DNA from: JAWRCU01 sp033542235
GTDB lineage: Bacteria; Pseudomonadota; Alphaproteobacteria; Rhizobiales; Rhizobiaceae
DNA length: 64,000 nt
NCBI RefSeq assembly: GCF_033542235.1
Contig: NZ_JAWRCU010000001.1
Coordinates: 124,001 to 188,000, forward strand
Direction: 5' to 3'
Shown here: positions 51,881 to 60,526 of the stretch, one piece after another
How positions within the stretch are numbered: the stretch's first letter is position 1
Layout: every line of letters starts with the position of its first letter
Notes under the pieces: model-generated
What the model saw: the letters and a program-made list of their open reading frames with translations, nothing else
Databases searched by the model: none
What the model was told of the DNA's origin: nothing
Translations under genes and position numbers: made by a program

Positions 51881-53503
51881 CTACAACGCCATCTCGGGCT
51901 CTGCCGACCGCTCTCTGGCGGGCTCGGGGATGGCGGTCATGGTCGCTTCGGTGAGAAGCAGCACACTTGCCACCGAAACGGCATTCTCGAGCGCGATCCG
52001 CACGACCTTGGTCGGATCGATGATTCCAGCCTCCACAAGATCGACATACTCCTTGCGGCCGGCATCGAAACCGAAATCGCCGCTGCCCTCGATCATCTTG
52101 GCGACGACAACTCCGCCATCGACCGCGGAGTTCTCTGCGATCTGGCGCACCGGGATCTCGAGCGCGCGTTTCAGTATCTGGACACCGGTTCTTTCATCGC
52201 CGTCACACTGCTTCTCCTCCTCGGAGACCGCTGGAATGCAGCGAAGCAAAGCCAACCCGCCGCCCGGCACGACGCCTTCCGCCACGGCGGCCTTGGTTGC
52301 GCTGATCGCGTCGTCAAGGGCTTCCTTCTTCGATTTCATTTCCGCTTCCGTCGGAGCACCGACCTTGATGACCGCGACGCCGCCGGCAAGCTTCGCCAGT
52401 CGCTCCTGAAGCTTCTCGCGATCGTAGTCGCTGGTCGTGCTGTCGATCTCACGGCGAATCTGATCAACACGCCCCTTGATTGCCTTGCTGTCGCCCGCAC
52501 CTCCGACGATCGTCGTGGTGTCCTTGTCCACCACGACACGCTTGGCGCGGCCGAGCTGCTCGATCGTGACGTTCTCCAGCTTGATGCCGAGCTCCTCCGA
52601 AATCACCTGCGCGCCGGTGAGGACCGCGATGTCCTGCAGCATCGCCTTGCGCCGGTCGCCGAAGCCGGGCGCCTTGACGGCGCAGTTGCGGAACGTCCCG
52701 CGTATGTGGTTGACGATCAGAGTGGCCAACGCCTCTCCCTCGACCTCTTCGGCAATGACGAGCAACGGCGCGCCCGATTTGGCGACGCCCTCGAGAAGCT
52801 TGATGAGGTCGTTGAGCGTCGAGATCTTGCGGTCGACGATCAGCACGACGGCGTCCTCGAGGACGGCCTCCATCTTCTCGGAGTCGCTCACAAAGTATGG
52901 AGAAAGGAAGCCGCGGTCGAACTGCATGCCCTCGACGATCTCGAGCACCGTCTCGGTCGTTTTCGATTCCTCGACAGTGATGACGCCGTCGCCGCCGACC
53001 TTTTCCATGGCCGCGCCGACCAACTCTCCGATATGCGGGTCGTTATGGGCCGATATCGTTGCGACCTGCTCCTTTTCGCGCCGGGTCTTCACGGGACGGG
53101 AGATGCCCTTGAGGGTGTCGATGGCACGCCTTGTGGCACGATCGAGACCGCGCTTTATGTCGATCGCGCTCGCCCCTGCAACCACATTGCGCACGCCGTC
53201 CGCGAACATGGCATGCGCGAGGATCGTGGCGGTGCTGGTCCCGTCGCCCACCATGTCGCCTGTTTTCTCGGCTGCCTGGCGAAGCATCCGGGCGCCAAGG
53301 TTTTCCTCGGCATCCTCGAGGTCGAATTCCTTGGCGATGGTCACGCCATCGTTGCACACGATTGGCGCGCCCCATTTCCTTTCAATCAACACGGATTTCG
53401 AGCGGGGACCAAGGGTGACGCGTACGGCGTCAGCGAGTTGGGTTGCGCCGCGCAATATCTTCTCGCGCGCCTCTGCGCGGAAGAGGACCTGCTTGTGAGC
53501 CAT
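51881..53503 (-). CDS. Divergent GroEL (Cpn60) chaperonin paralogue
   Basis: 540 residues from MAHKQVLFRAEAREKILRGA. The ATP site reads VCNDGVTIAKEFDLEDAEEN and GDGTSTATILAH, close to the DGTTTAT form, and the rest follows chaperonin order (VEGMQFDRGFLSPYF, VVPGGGLALLR). It lacks the C-terminal GGM repeat and ends EPARERSAEPEMAL. No groES lies beside it. It is transcribed with a universal stress gene and diverges from a phasin gene across an FNR-type site, so it is a stress-specific paralogue. Confidence 0.9.
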   Translation of the reverse strand: MAHKQVLFRAEAREKILRGATQLADAVRVTLGPRSKSVLIERKWGAPIVCNDGVTIAKEFDLEDAEENLGARMLRQAAEKTGDMVGDGTSTATILAHAMFADGVRNVVAGASAIDIKRGLDRATRRAIDTLKGISRPVKTRREKEQVATISAHNDPHIGELVGAAMEKVGGDGVITVEESKTTETVLEIVEGMQFDRGFLSPYFVSDSEKMEAVLEDAVVLIVDRKISTLNDLIKLLEGVAKSGAPLLVIAEEVEGEALATLIVNHIRGTFRNCAVKAPGFGDRRKAMLQDIAVLTGAQVISEELGIKLENVTIEQLGRAKRVVVDKDTTTIVGGAGDSKAIKGRVDQIRREIDSTTSDYDREKLQERLAKLAGGVAVIKVGAPTEAEMKSKKEALDDAISATKAAVAEGVVPGGGLALLRCIPAVSEEEKQCDGDERTGVQILKRALEIPVRQIAENSAVDGGVVVAKMIEGSGDFGFDAGRKEYVDLVEAGIIDPTKVVRIALENAVSVASVLLLTEATMTAIPEPARERSAEPEMAL

Positions 53504-53561
53504 GGCCGACCCCCTGAAAAGCACTTCGGGTCTCGATTGGCAGAATCGCAGGCCAGTTGCT

Positions 53562-53575
53562 TTGACACGGATCAA
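53562..53575. promoter_or_regulatory. FNR/FixK-type box between groEL and phasin genes
   Basis: TTGAC-ACGG-ATCAA, one base from the symmetric form. Its centre lies about 65 bases before the groEL start and 70 before the phasin start, so it can serve both directions. Confidence 0.6.
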
Positions 53576-53638
53576 AGCCGGTAACGTTATGAGGCTTATA
53601 TTTGAGATTGTTCTTCCTTTTTGAAGCGAGGATCAGTC

Positions 53639-54028
53639 ATGCAGGCCGCAACGGGACCATCACAGACCACCTTTTCGCTTCTATCCTTCCCGCAGCTGGG
53701 AAACCTCCAGACGCTGGGCTTCGCCACTGCCCGCCTCCAGCTGCACGCGTTCAAAGCGGCAATGCGCTATAACATCGAGGGTTTGGCCTTCTTGCAGCAT
53801 CGCTACGAGCAGGATGTGAAATTCGTCGACGATCTGGCTGCTTCCGACGAGTTCAAAGACGCGTTCGACGTCGTCACGGCATTCTTGCAGAACGCCGCTA
53901 CGGAGTACGCGAACGAAGCCAGCAAACTGACATCGATCGGCTACAGGTTGGCGTCCGAGTCCGCCAGAAAGGTCCGTGAAGAAGCGGAGAGGGCGACCGC
54001 CGATATCGCAGTCGCATCTGTCGCCTGA
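53639..54028 (+). CDS. Phasin-family protein
   Basis: 129 residues from MQAATGPSQTTFSLLSFPQL, with GAGGA 4 bases upstream. The helical core (FVDDLAASDEFKDAFDVVTAFLQNAATEYANEASKL) matches the phasin_2-type domain, which coats polyhydroxyalkanoate granules or acts as a chaperone. Its divergent position from groEL supports a protein-folding or storage-granule role at low oxygen. Confidence 0.75.
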   Translation: MQAATGPSQTTFSLLSFPQLGNLQTLGFATARLQLHAFKAAMRYNIEGLAFLQHRYEQDVKFVDDLAASDEFKDAFDVVTAFLQNAATEYANEASKLTSIGYRLASESARKVREEAERATADIAVASVA

Positions 54029-54129
54029 CAATTGCCGGAAGCATCGAGCTTTCCGGACGAGAGTACGAGCGTCCACACGATGGCTCACAAACCGTTGGAA
54101 AGGCGGCGGACAAATCGCCGGTCCTGCCT

Positions 54130-54819
54130 ATGTTATTCAACCGTAGCACCGCGAACAGAAGAAGGATCGGGGCGGCTTGCTTATCGGCTATGTTCGTCAC
54201 ATCCGGTGCGCCGGCACTCGCCAAGACGATCGTTCCCGTTGACATCACCTATGTCGATCATGTCGATGAGGACGAGAATGCAAAAGCCTGTGAGATCGGG
54301 CTCGCTGCGCGCGATCCAAAGACGACGGAAGGAATTGGATTCACCGCCTTTGCCGCATATGACAGGCCCGGCAGGACATTTTTGTTCGGCTTCCTTCTGG
54401 GAGTCGGAAACCTCAGGCCCGGGCGAAAATATGAGCGCGCCGTAATCACGAGCGCAGCTTTTGCGTCACGGTCACAGCAATTCGATTCGCGCAAAACCCT
54501 GGATCAGCAGCCGAACGCGGACGGTACAATCTTGGTGGCGACCGTCGAGCCTACCGCGGCCCTCCAGTTTCTCAATGCCTTCCTTGCAGGGGGATTCGAA
54601 ATTTCCTTTGCTCGCTCCAATCGCAAGAACGCGCGCCGGACCTATAGCATTCAGCCAGCGCCTTCAGCCCAGGTTCGCGAAAATTTCTTTGGATGCCTTG
54701 AAAAGCTGATGCCGGCGGAGACCACAGCGTCAGTCCAAACGTCAACGGGAAAAATAGAGGTGACAGATATTGAAAGACCCGGACTCAAACCCGGTGGCGA
54801 TATCCCCCCTCTTCATTAG
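54130..54819 (+). CDS. Secreted or periplasmic protein of unknown function
   Basis: 229 residues. The basic start MLFNRSTANRRRIGAACLSA is followed by MFVTSGAPALA, a signal peptide. The mature part includes GTILVATVEPTAALQFLNAF and NFFGCLEKL. I do not recognise a family. It follows the phasin gene by 100 bases on the same strand but probably has its own promoter. Confidence 0.55.
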   Translation: MLFNRSTANRRRIGAACLSAMFVTSGAPALAKTIVPVDITYVDHVDEDENAKACEIGLAARDPKTTEGIGFTAFAAYDRPGRTFLFGFLLGVGNLRPGRKYERAVITSAAFASRSQQFDSRKTLDQQPNADGTILVATVEPTAALQFLNAFLAGGFEISFARSNRKNARRTYSIQPAPSAQVRENFFGCLEKLMPAETTASVQTSTGKIEVTDIERPGLKPGGDIPPLH

Positions 54820-54887
54820 CAGCCGCCGCCATGCTGCTCACAACCACGCGAGCGCCGGCAGCTCTCCACTGAAACTTGCGATCCGCT

Positions 54888-54990
54888 AGAGCATTTTGCA
54901 GCCAAGTGGAATCACTTGGCGTTGCACAAATGCGGCAAAAATAAACAGATAGAGCGGCAGCCCGGATTTATCCGGGCGTCAGCCGCCCTA
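54888..54990 (+). repeat. Rhizobial palindromic intergenic element
   Basis: A stem GCCAAGTG/CACTTGGC with a GAAT loop lies inside a wider GCATTT...AAATGC pair. A second stem GCCCGGAT/ATCCGGGC follows at 54960-54977. GATAGAGCGGCA at 54948 is shared with the site near 35378. The form is that of repeat families spread between rhizobial genes. Confidence 0.55.
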
Positions 54991-55016
54991 AAAGCGCCGC
55001 AGCTAATAATTTAATC

Positions 55017-56597
55017 TCAAGCGCCAAGCTGGCGCCGGTCGGCAGCTTGCGAGCGCTGGTGCGAAGCCGCTGCGAGCTCGCGTATCCGCCTCACCAGTTC
55101 CGAAGGTGGGGTGGCAGCGTCCAACCTTTCCCATGCGATGTCAGTGGCGACGCGCTGAAGCTGCCGCGACAGGATGTCCACGGTGGCGTCGGAAGCGCTG
55201 TGACGGCGCTCGCTGACGCGCTGCCATAGGACAGTCGGCTCCGCATGCAGCCAGACGCCGGTGAACGGCACGCCCGCTTCGGATGCGACGCTCTCGATCC
55301 GCGCACGGTTCAAAGGAATGTCGAACACGGCGTCGGCAACCACGGAGCCGCCTTCGGCCAGGATCAGTGAAGCCCGCCAAGCCATCTCCCGGTAAACTCT
55401 GGTCGAGACCTCGGGACGGTAAGCCTTCTCCGGCAGCCTGGTTTCCGGAGGAACGCCGTGCATGGCTTTGCGTATGCGATCCGACTCCACGATGCGCGCG
55501 CCGGGCGGCTGGCCGACATAAGCGGCAAGCGCCTCTGCAACGGTTGTCTTGCCCGACCCGCTCAACCCGCCGATCGCAATGAGGCAGGCGGGCCTCTCAT
55601 CGAGCAGCATGCGCGCAAGATCGAAATAAGACTGTGCCTCGGCAGCGAGCCGAGAGGCTTCGGTGCCGCCGTCCTTGACCTGAACCGCGGTGACATGGGC
55701 ACGCACTGCGGCGCGCACAGCCATGAAGAACGGCAACAGCATGAAACCGTCCTCATCGTCGGCTTCGTCGAGATAGCGGTTGGCGACAAGGTTGGCGAGT
55801 TCGGGAAAGCCGCGATGCCACAGATCCATCAGCAGGAAAGCGAGGTCGTAGAGCACATCCACCGTGGCAATCTGGTCGTTGAACTCGATGCAGTCGAACA
55901 GAACGGGATCACCATCGAACATGCAGATGTTGCGCAGATGCAGGTCGCCATGGCAGCGGCGAACCCTGCCGGCGGCCTCGCGCCGGTCAAGGAGGTCCGC
56001 ATGCCGTGAGAGCGCATGGCGGAAGGCGCAATTGAACGGAATCACCTCCTCCTCTGCGAACAGTCCGCCCGCGGCGAAGCCGGCCTCGTTCACATCGAGC
56101 ACTGACGCCATGTTGGCGGACCCGCTTGAAATATGCAGCATCGGCGCACCGCTGTGGAAGCGCACGACCATGCGCGTCACCTCGGTCATGAGCGCCGGTG
56201 TGAGCCTGCTGGAAAGAGCCATGCGATCGAGCAGGTCCGATTGGTCGAACCGCACCATCTCGACGGCCGCATCGACCATCTCGCCCTTGCCATCGAAGCA
56301 GAGCTGCCCATCGGCTTCCCGGGTAATAAGACGCGTGCCGAGATAGAGTGCCGGAGCGGTCCGCGAATTGAGCTCGACCTCCTTCAGACAGGCAGCAAGG
56401 CGAATCTCAGGCGTCGAGAAATCGGCATAGGCATAGTGGACGGCGCGCTTCATCTTGAAAGCACGATTTCCGACCAGGAAGACATGCGAGATATGGGTCT
56501 CGATATGCTCGACCGGCACGTTCGACCCGTACGAAGCGGCATCGGCCATGAAGGCGACGACTTCCTGCTGGGGTCCGGGCGTCATCTTTGCTGTCAT
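55017..56597 (-). CDS. Two-domain kinase: APH-like phosphotransferase plus AAA ATPase
   Basis: 526 residues. The N-terminal half is aminoglycoside-phosphotransferase-like: a KMKRAVHYAYADFSTPEIRL strand, then the catalytic loop CHGDLHLRNICMF and FDCIEFND with the metal aspartate. The C-terminal third has a Walker A motif AIGGLSGSGKTTVAEAL and VVADAVFDIPLNRARI, as in AAA_33 kinases. The natural substrate is unknown. It lies between the phasin unit and the cytochrome gene and may share their control. Confidence 0.8.
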   Translation of the reverse strand: MTAKMTPGPQQEVVAFMADAASYGSNVPVEHIETHISHVFLVGNRAFKMKRAVHYAYADFSTPEIRLAACLKEVELNSRTAPALYLGTRLITREADGQLCFDGKGEMVDAAVEMVRFDQSDLLDRMALSSRLTPALMTEVTRMVVRFHSGAPMLHISSGSANMASVLDVNEAGFAAGGLFAEEEVIPFNCAFRHALSRHADLLDRREAAGRVRRCHGDLHLRNICMFDGDPVLFDCIEFNDQIATVDVLYDLAFLLMDLWHRGFPELANLVANRYLDEADDEDGFMLLPFFMAVRAAVRAHVTAVQVKDGGTEASRLAAEAQSYFDLARMLLDERPACLIAIGGLSGSGKTTVAEALAAYVGQPPGARIVESDRIRKAMHGVPPETRLPEKAYRPEVSTRVYREMAWRASLILAEGGSVVADAVFDIPLNRARIESVASEAGVPFTGVWLHAEPTVLWQRVSERRHSASDATVDILSRQLQRVATDIAWERLDAATPPSELVRRIRELAAASHQRSQAADRRQLGA

Positions 56598-56729
56598 CTC
56601 CCCTGCTCAATAGTGGAGCTCGCAGGGTCGTTCCCCTCGCCGCAACAAAGACCTTCACTCTCGGGACTCCCGAACCGAAGGTCAGCGAAGCAGGAACTCG
56701 CAGACTTTTCGGAGCTGGATGCCAAAGCG

Positions 56730-57128
56730 CTAGCGCTGCAGGGATTGCACATATCCGGCGAGCTCGTGAATGCGCTCGGTAGTGACGATCTCGCCACCGG
56801 CGGGCCCGTAGAGCTGTTTATCGTCCTCGAGGAACTGGCGGCCCCACACCGGCATCTCGCGCTCACCATGACTCGGCACCGCATAGCGCCCGTCGATCAC
56901 CGCGAACATCCGCGCATATGGAAAAGTGCCCCCGTTGCGCTTGCTGATGCTGGTCAGATCGGCGGGGCGCTTGACGAGCAAGTCGCTCAAGGGTCCGTCA
57001 CCCTTGCCCTCCACGCCGTGACAAACCGCACAGGAGTTCAGATATTCGGCTTCGCCATAGCTCATCCGCTCTCCGGCGGCCGCATGGGTGGCGAATTCGA
57101 GGAGCAATATGGCTGCCAACTGCTTCAT
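56730..57128 (-). CDS. Small cytochrome c, exported
   Basis: 132 residues from MKQLAAILLLEFATHAAAGE, a signal peptide. One haem site (CAVCH) and a later MPVW methionine, probably the sixth ligand. The protein is a class I monohaem cytochrome for periplasmic electron transfer. The FNR-type box at 57187 lies about 65 bases upstream. It may carry electrons to a terminal oxidase under low oxygen. Confidence 0.8.
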   Translation of the reverse strand: MKQLAAILLLEFATHAAAGERMSYGEAEYLNSCAVCHGVEGKGDGPLSDLLVKRPADLTSISKRNGGTFPYARMFAVIDGRYAVPSHGEREMPVWGRQFLEDDKQLYGPAGGEIVTTERIHELAGYVQSLQR

Positions 57129-57186
57129 AGCGACACCCGATCGAGCCCAACAGAAGCCAGCTTGTAGCCGATGCCGTGGCCGCGCC

Positions 57187-57200
57187 TTGATCGGGATCAA
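57187..57200. promoter_or_regulatory. Perfect FNR/FixK box
   Basis: TTGAT-CGGG-ATCAA, an exact match to the symmetric consensus. It lies between the divergent cytochrome c and universal stress genes, centred 65 and 112 bases from their starts. Confidence 0.75.
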
Positions 57201-57305
57201 TGGTCGAGCGCCAGGAGAGCTTTTTGATCCAACGCAATGAAAACCCCACCCCTGTGCCCATGCTGCGGCAAAGCTTCGTCGCGACAAGATCAAGGAGAAG
57301 ACACA

Positions 57306-58142
57306 ATGGTCATCAAGACACTCCTGGCGGTCACCGGGCCAGGGCTCGGCAAAGCCGATCTGAGGATCGCAGCACATCTTTGCGAGCAGATAGAAGCGCA
57401 TCTCTCGGTCCTCGTCGTCGCGCTCGCCGCACCGCCTCCGATCGGCGAGTATGCGGCGACGGTATCCGACATCTGGCTCGAGCAGCGGCAGGAGAACATG
57501 AAGGAGCTGGAGAAAAGGACCGCTGCCGTCTCCGAGTTCCTCGCAGCGACCACTATTTCCACCGATCTCTCCAGCGAATATCAGGAGACCTCCTCGGCGG
57601 ACGATGCCATTGGGCGGCGGGCCCGCTATGCCGACCTTACCGTGATAGGCCCGGAACTGCTTTCGAGGGACACGCTGAAGGAAAAGGCGATTGAAGGCGC
57701 GCTATTTTCGTCTGGCAAGCCGATCCTCCTCGTCCCCGACGGCACGAAGCCGACCTTGAGGCCGAAGCGTATCATGGTCGCCTGGGATTCCCGTCTGGAA
57801 GCCTCCCGTGCCGTTCGTGAATCGCTTGATCTGCTTGTGGGCGCCGAGGATGTCCGGATCGCTCTCGTCGATCCGGTGGAGAGCGAGACGGGGCATGGAG
57901 CCGAGCCCGGCGCCGACATCGCCGCCTATCTTGCCCGGCACGGCGTCAAAGTGACCGTCGATCGATTGCCGAGCCAAGGCCGTTCGGTCGCCTCGACGCT
58001 TCGAGAGCATGCGGCGGACACGGCGGCGGAGCTCATGGTGATGGGCGCATATGGCCATTCGAGACTGCGCGAGCGCATCTTCGGCGGGACGACGAGGTCG
58101 ATGCTGGACAGCCCGACAATCCCGGTGCTGATGGCTCGCTAG
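57306..58142 (+). CDS. Universal stress protein
   Basis: 278 residues from MVIKTLLAVTGPGLGKADLR, with AAGGAGAA 8 bases upstream. The second domain ends MGAYGHSRLRERIFGGTTRSML. It diverges from the cytochrome gene across a perfect FNR-type site, like the stress protein of the groEL unit. A 23-residue extension in the same frame (57237) is not needed. Confidence 0.85.
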   Translation: MVIKTLLAVTGPGLGKADLRIAAHLCEQIEAHLSVLVVALAAPPPIGEYAATVSDIWLEQRQENMKELEKRTAAVSEFLAATTISTDLSSEYQETSSADDAIGRRARYADLTVIGPELLSRDTLKEKAIEGALFSSGKPILLVPDGTKPTLRPKRIMVAWDSRLEASRAVRESLDLLVGAEDVRIALVDPVESETGHGAEPGADIAAYLARHGVKVTVDRLPSQGRSVASTLREHAADTAAELMVMGAYGHSRLRERIFGGTTRSMLDSPTIPVLMAR

Positions 58143-58427
58143 CTTCGATCACACGCGGGCCGGTGCTCGGCCTTGGTCAGCTCGGCGCCGGATTTTTTCG
58201 ATCACTTCGTCACCTCAGAGGACGTCGCGCTGGAAGCGCTTCAAACGGTTGCGCCTGGCTTTCCGCCTGCTTGCCGACAAAGCCGCGCAACTACACCAAG
58301 CGTCGGTGCTCACATCAACGCTTTCAGTGCACGTCTCAGCGGACAAGCACAGGAAAAAACCGTTTGCATATTTGCAAAATTGAGATAGCCTCCCTCAAGC
58401 TCGGCAGGCGACCGGGCGGGAGGAAGC
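58143..58427. other. Intergenic region with candidate IclR operator
   Basis: About 285 bases before the ABC operon. The palindrome at 58363 is the only clear signal. No coding frame was supported. Confidence 0.4.
58363..58378. promoter_or_regulatory. Candidate operator of the sugar-ABC operon
   Basis: TTTGCA-TATT-TGCAAA, exactly symmetric, centred about 57 bases before the first gene. The IclR regulator encoded as the second gene is the natural candidate to bind it. Confidence 0.45.
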
Positions 58428-59597
58428 ATGGCGATCGAAATCCGCGGGCTCGCTTGGGATCATAGGCGCTGCTGGGGGCCGCTGGACGCCAGCGTCACTC
58501 CCTATCGGGCGGCCAATCCCGACATCCGGATCACCTGGGACCGCCGCAGCCTTTACGAGTTTGGCGAGGGCCGGATCGAAGATGTGGTTCGTCAATACGA
58601 CCTCGTTATCTTCGATCATCCCTTCATCGGTGACATTGCTTCCGCTGGGCTGATGGTGCCCTTCGATCGATATCTTTCCGAAGCCGATCGCCGACGCTTT
58701 GAGGCCGACAGCGTCGGCGCCTCATGGCGCTCCTATCAGGCGCTCGGAAGGCAATGGGCATTGCCGATCGATGCGGCGGCGCAAGTCGCCGCCTATCGCC
58801 CCGACCTTCTTCTCCCCTATGCCGAGCAGCTCCCCACGACCGAGAAAGAGGTCAAGGAGCTAGGTCGGCGCCTGCGCCGCGACGGGAAATGGATCGGACT
58901 GCCGCTTGTGCCCACCGACGCAATGTGCCTCGTGGTCAGCCTTGCTGCCGGGGGCGGCGAGCCGATCGGCACAGGCGGCGGCTTCCTGCCGTGCCAGAGC
59001 ATCGAACGGATCATCGCTACCTTGCGCGAATTTGCCGAGCTTGCGCATCCCAAGTCGCGCGAGTGGAACCCGATCCGCTGCTATGACCACATGATCGCCA
59101 ATGACGACGTGGTCTATGTTCCCTACGCCTTCGGCTATGTGAATTATGCCTCGCGGCAAGAGGCGCCGCTGCTTGCTTTCGGCGATATACCGGCGACCCC
59201 TCCCAGCGGCGCGCTTCTCGGAGGCGCCGGCATCGGCGTCAGCGCCTTCTCGGCCAATCCGGACGCCGCCGCCGCCTACGCGCTGTTCCTCTGCTCGGAA
59301 GAATACCAGCGCACCGACTATCTCGCGCATGGCGGCCAGCCCGGATCGCGCGCCGCCTGGACCGATGCCGCGGCAAACGAGCTGACGCGCGGCTTTTTCC
59401 GCGACACGCTCGCCACCCTCAGCCAGTCCTATCTCAGGCCAACTCACCCCGGTTTCGTGGATTTCTTCCGAAGCGCAACTCACCAGGTTGTCGCCGCGAT
59501 CGATGGCGAGATCGCGCCAGCCGCGCTCGCCGATTGGCTCGACCGGCGCTACCTGCAGTCGTTGGAGAAAGCGCGGCCGGAGCGGAGCGCTGTATGA
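58428..59597 (+). CDS. Solute-binding-protein-like protein without signal peptide
   Basis: 389 residues, MAIEIRGLAWDHRRCWGPLD... The family-1 solute-binding fold is recognisable (QYDLVIFDHPFIGDIASAGL, LGRQWALPIDAAAQVAAYRP, YVPYAFGYVNYASRQEAPLL). The N-terminus begins directly with the first strand and has no signal peptide or lipobox, so the protein should stay in the cytosol. Its stop overlaps the start of the IclR gene (ATGA), hinting at a role as a ligand sensor or co-regulator. Homologues are known beside CoA-transferase genes, and the function here is unknown. Confidence 0.7.
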   Translation: MAIEIRGLAWDHRRCWGPLDASVTPYRAANPDIRITWDRRSLYEFGEGRIEDVVRQYDLVIFDHPFIGDIASAGLMVPFDRYLSEADRRRFEADSVGASWRSYQALGRQWALPIDAAAQVAAYRPDLLLPYAEQLPTTEKEVKELGRRLRRDGKWIGLPLVPTDAMCLVVSLAAGGGEPIGTGGGFLPCQSIERIIATLREFAELAHPKSREWNPIRCYDHMIANDDVVYVPYAFGYVNYASRQEAPLLAFGDIPATPPSGALLGGAGIGVSAFSANPDAAAAYALFLCSEEYQRTDYLAHGGQPGSRAAWTDAAANELTRGFFRDTLATLSQSYLRPTHPGFVDFFRSATHQVVAAIDGEIAPAALADWLDRRYLQSLEKARPERSAV

Positions 59598-60526
59598 GCA
59601 GCTTCGATCCCAGGCCCGCCAATGACGACGCCGCAGATACGGAGGTCGTGCGTCGCGACTATAAGGTACCAGCCGCAGAGAAAGCGCTCGACATACTCGA
59701 ATACATGGCGGGCCTGCACGAGGACGTGACGCAGACGGAGATCTCGGCGGCGCTCGGCCGGTCGATCCATGAGGTCTACCGCATCATCCAGCTGCTCGAA
59801 GGGCGCGGCTATCTCGTCCGCACAAAGTCCGATCGATACCGGCTCTCGCTGAAGCTGTTCGAACTTGCGCATATGCACCCGCCGGTCAACCGGTTGGTCG
59901 ACGTGGCGCTGCCGCTCATGCGCTCGCTCGCCGCTCGCATCGACCAGAGCTGCCATCTCGTGGTACTGCGCGGCTCGACCGTGCTCATCGTGCTGCAGGT
60001 CGATTCACCGCTTCCCATGCGCTACTCCGTGGCGCTCGGCTCGCATTTCCCGATCCTCGAGACGAGCTCGGGCGCGGTGCTGCTCGCTTTCCTGCCGCCG
60101 GACGAGCGGTCCGCATTGATCGATCAGCTGGTCGCCGCGGGCGAAGCCGAAATGGAGCGCTCCGAGGTCGAGGCCCGTATGGCCGATATCCTTGCGAACG
60201 GCTACGAGATGCGCGCTTCGCTCGCCGTCGAAGGCTGCACCAACATCGCCATGCCGATCCGCGACCATACGGGCGCGACGATCGCGGCGCTCACTGTTCC
60301 ATACCTGCCGCAGAAGCAGGCCCGGCTCCATCGCCAGGCTGTGCTCCAGGAAGCACGCGCGGCAGCGGGCGAAATCTCGCGTGGGCTCGGCGCTGCCGAG
60401 CACCAAACGAGAAACGGTGCCGTCCCGCCGGAAACGGCGGAAGGGCTCCTGAGGGAGCCGCGGCACATAAATCCGGGCATCAACCAGGACCCTGGTCGCC
60501 AGGGTCGGAAAGGGAGGAAGACATGA
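59594..60526 (+). CDS. IclR-family transcriptional regulator
   Basis: 310 residues from MSSFDPRPANDDAADTEVVR. The winged HTH (KALDILEYMAGLHEDVTQTEISAALG, then VYRIIQLLEGRGYLVR) is followed by the GAF-like ligand domain (VVLRGSTVLIVLQVDS, LETSSGAVLLAFLPP, GCTNIAMPIRDH). The C-terminal 40 residues are extra. It overlaps both neighbours by 4 bases (ATGA), so it is translationally coupled. It likely represses the operon in the absence of ligand. Confidence 0.9.
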   Translation: MSSFDPRPANDDAADTEVVRRDYKVPAAEKALDILEYMAGLHEDVTQTEISAALGRSIHEVYRIIQLLEGRGYLVRTKSDRYRLSLKLFELAHMHPPVNRLVDVALPLMRSLAARIDQSCHLVVLRGSTVLIVLQVDSPLPMRYSVALGSHFPILETSSGAVLLAFLPPDERSALIDQLVAAGEAEMERSEVEARMADILANGYEMRASLAVEGCTNIAMPIRDHTGATIAALTVPYLPQKQARLHRQAVLQEARAAAGEISRGLGAAEHQTRNGAVPPETAEGLLREPRHINPGINQDPGRQGRKGRKT

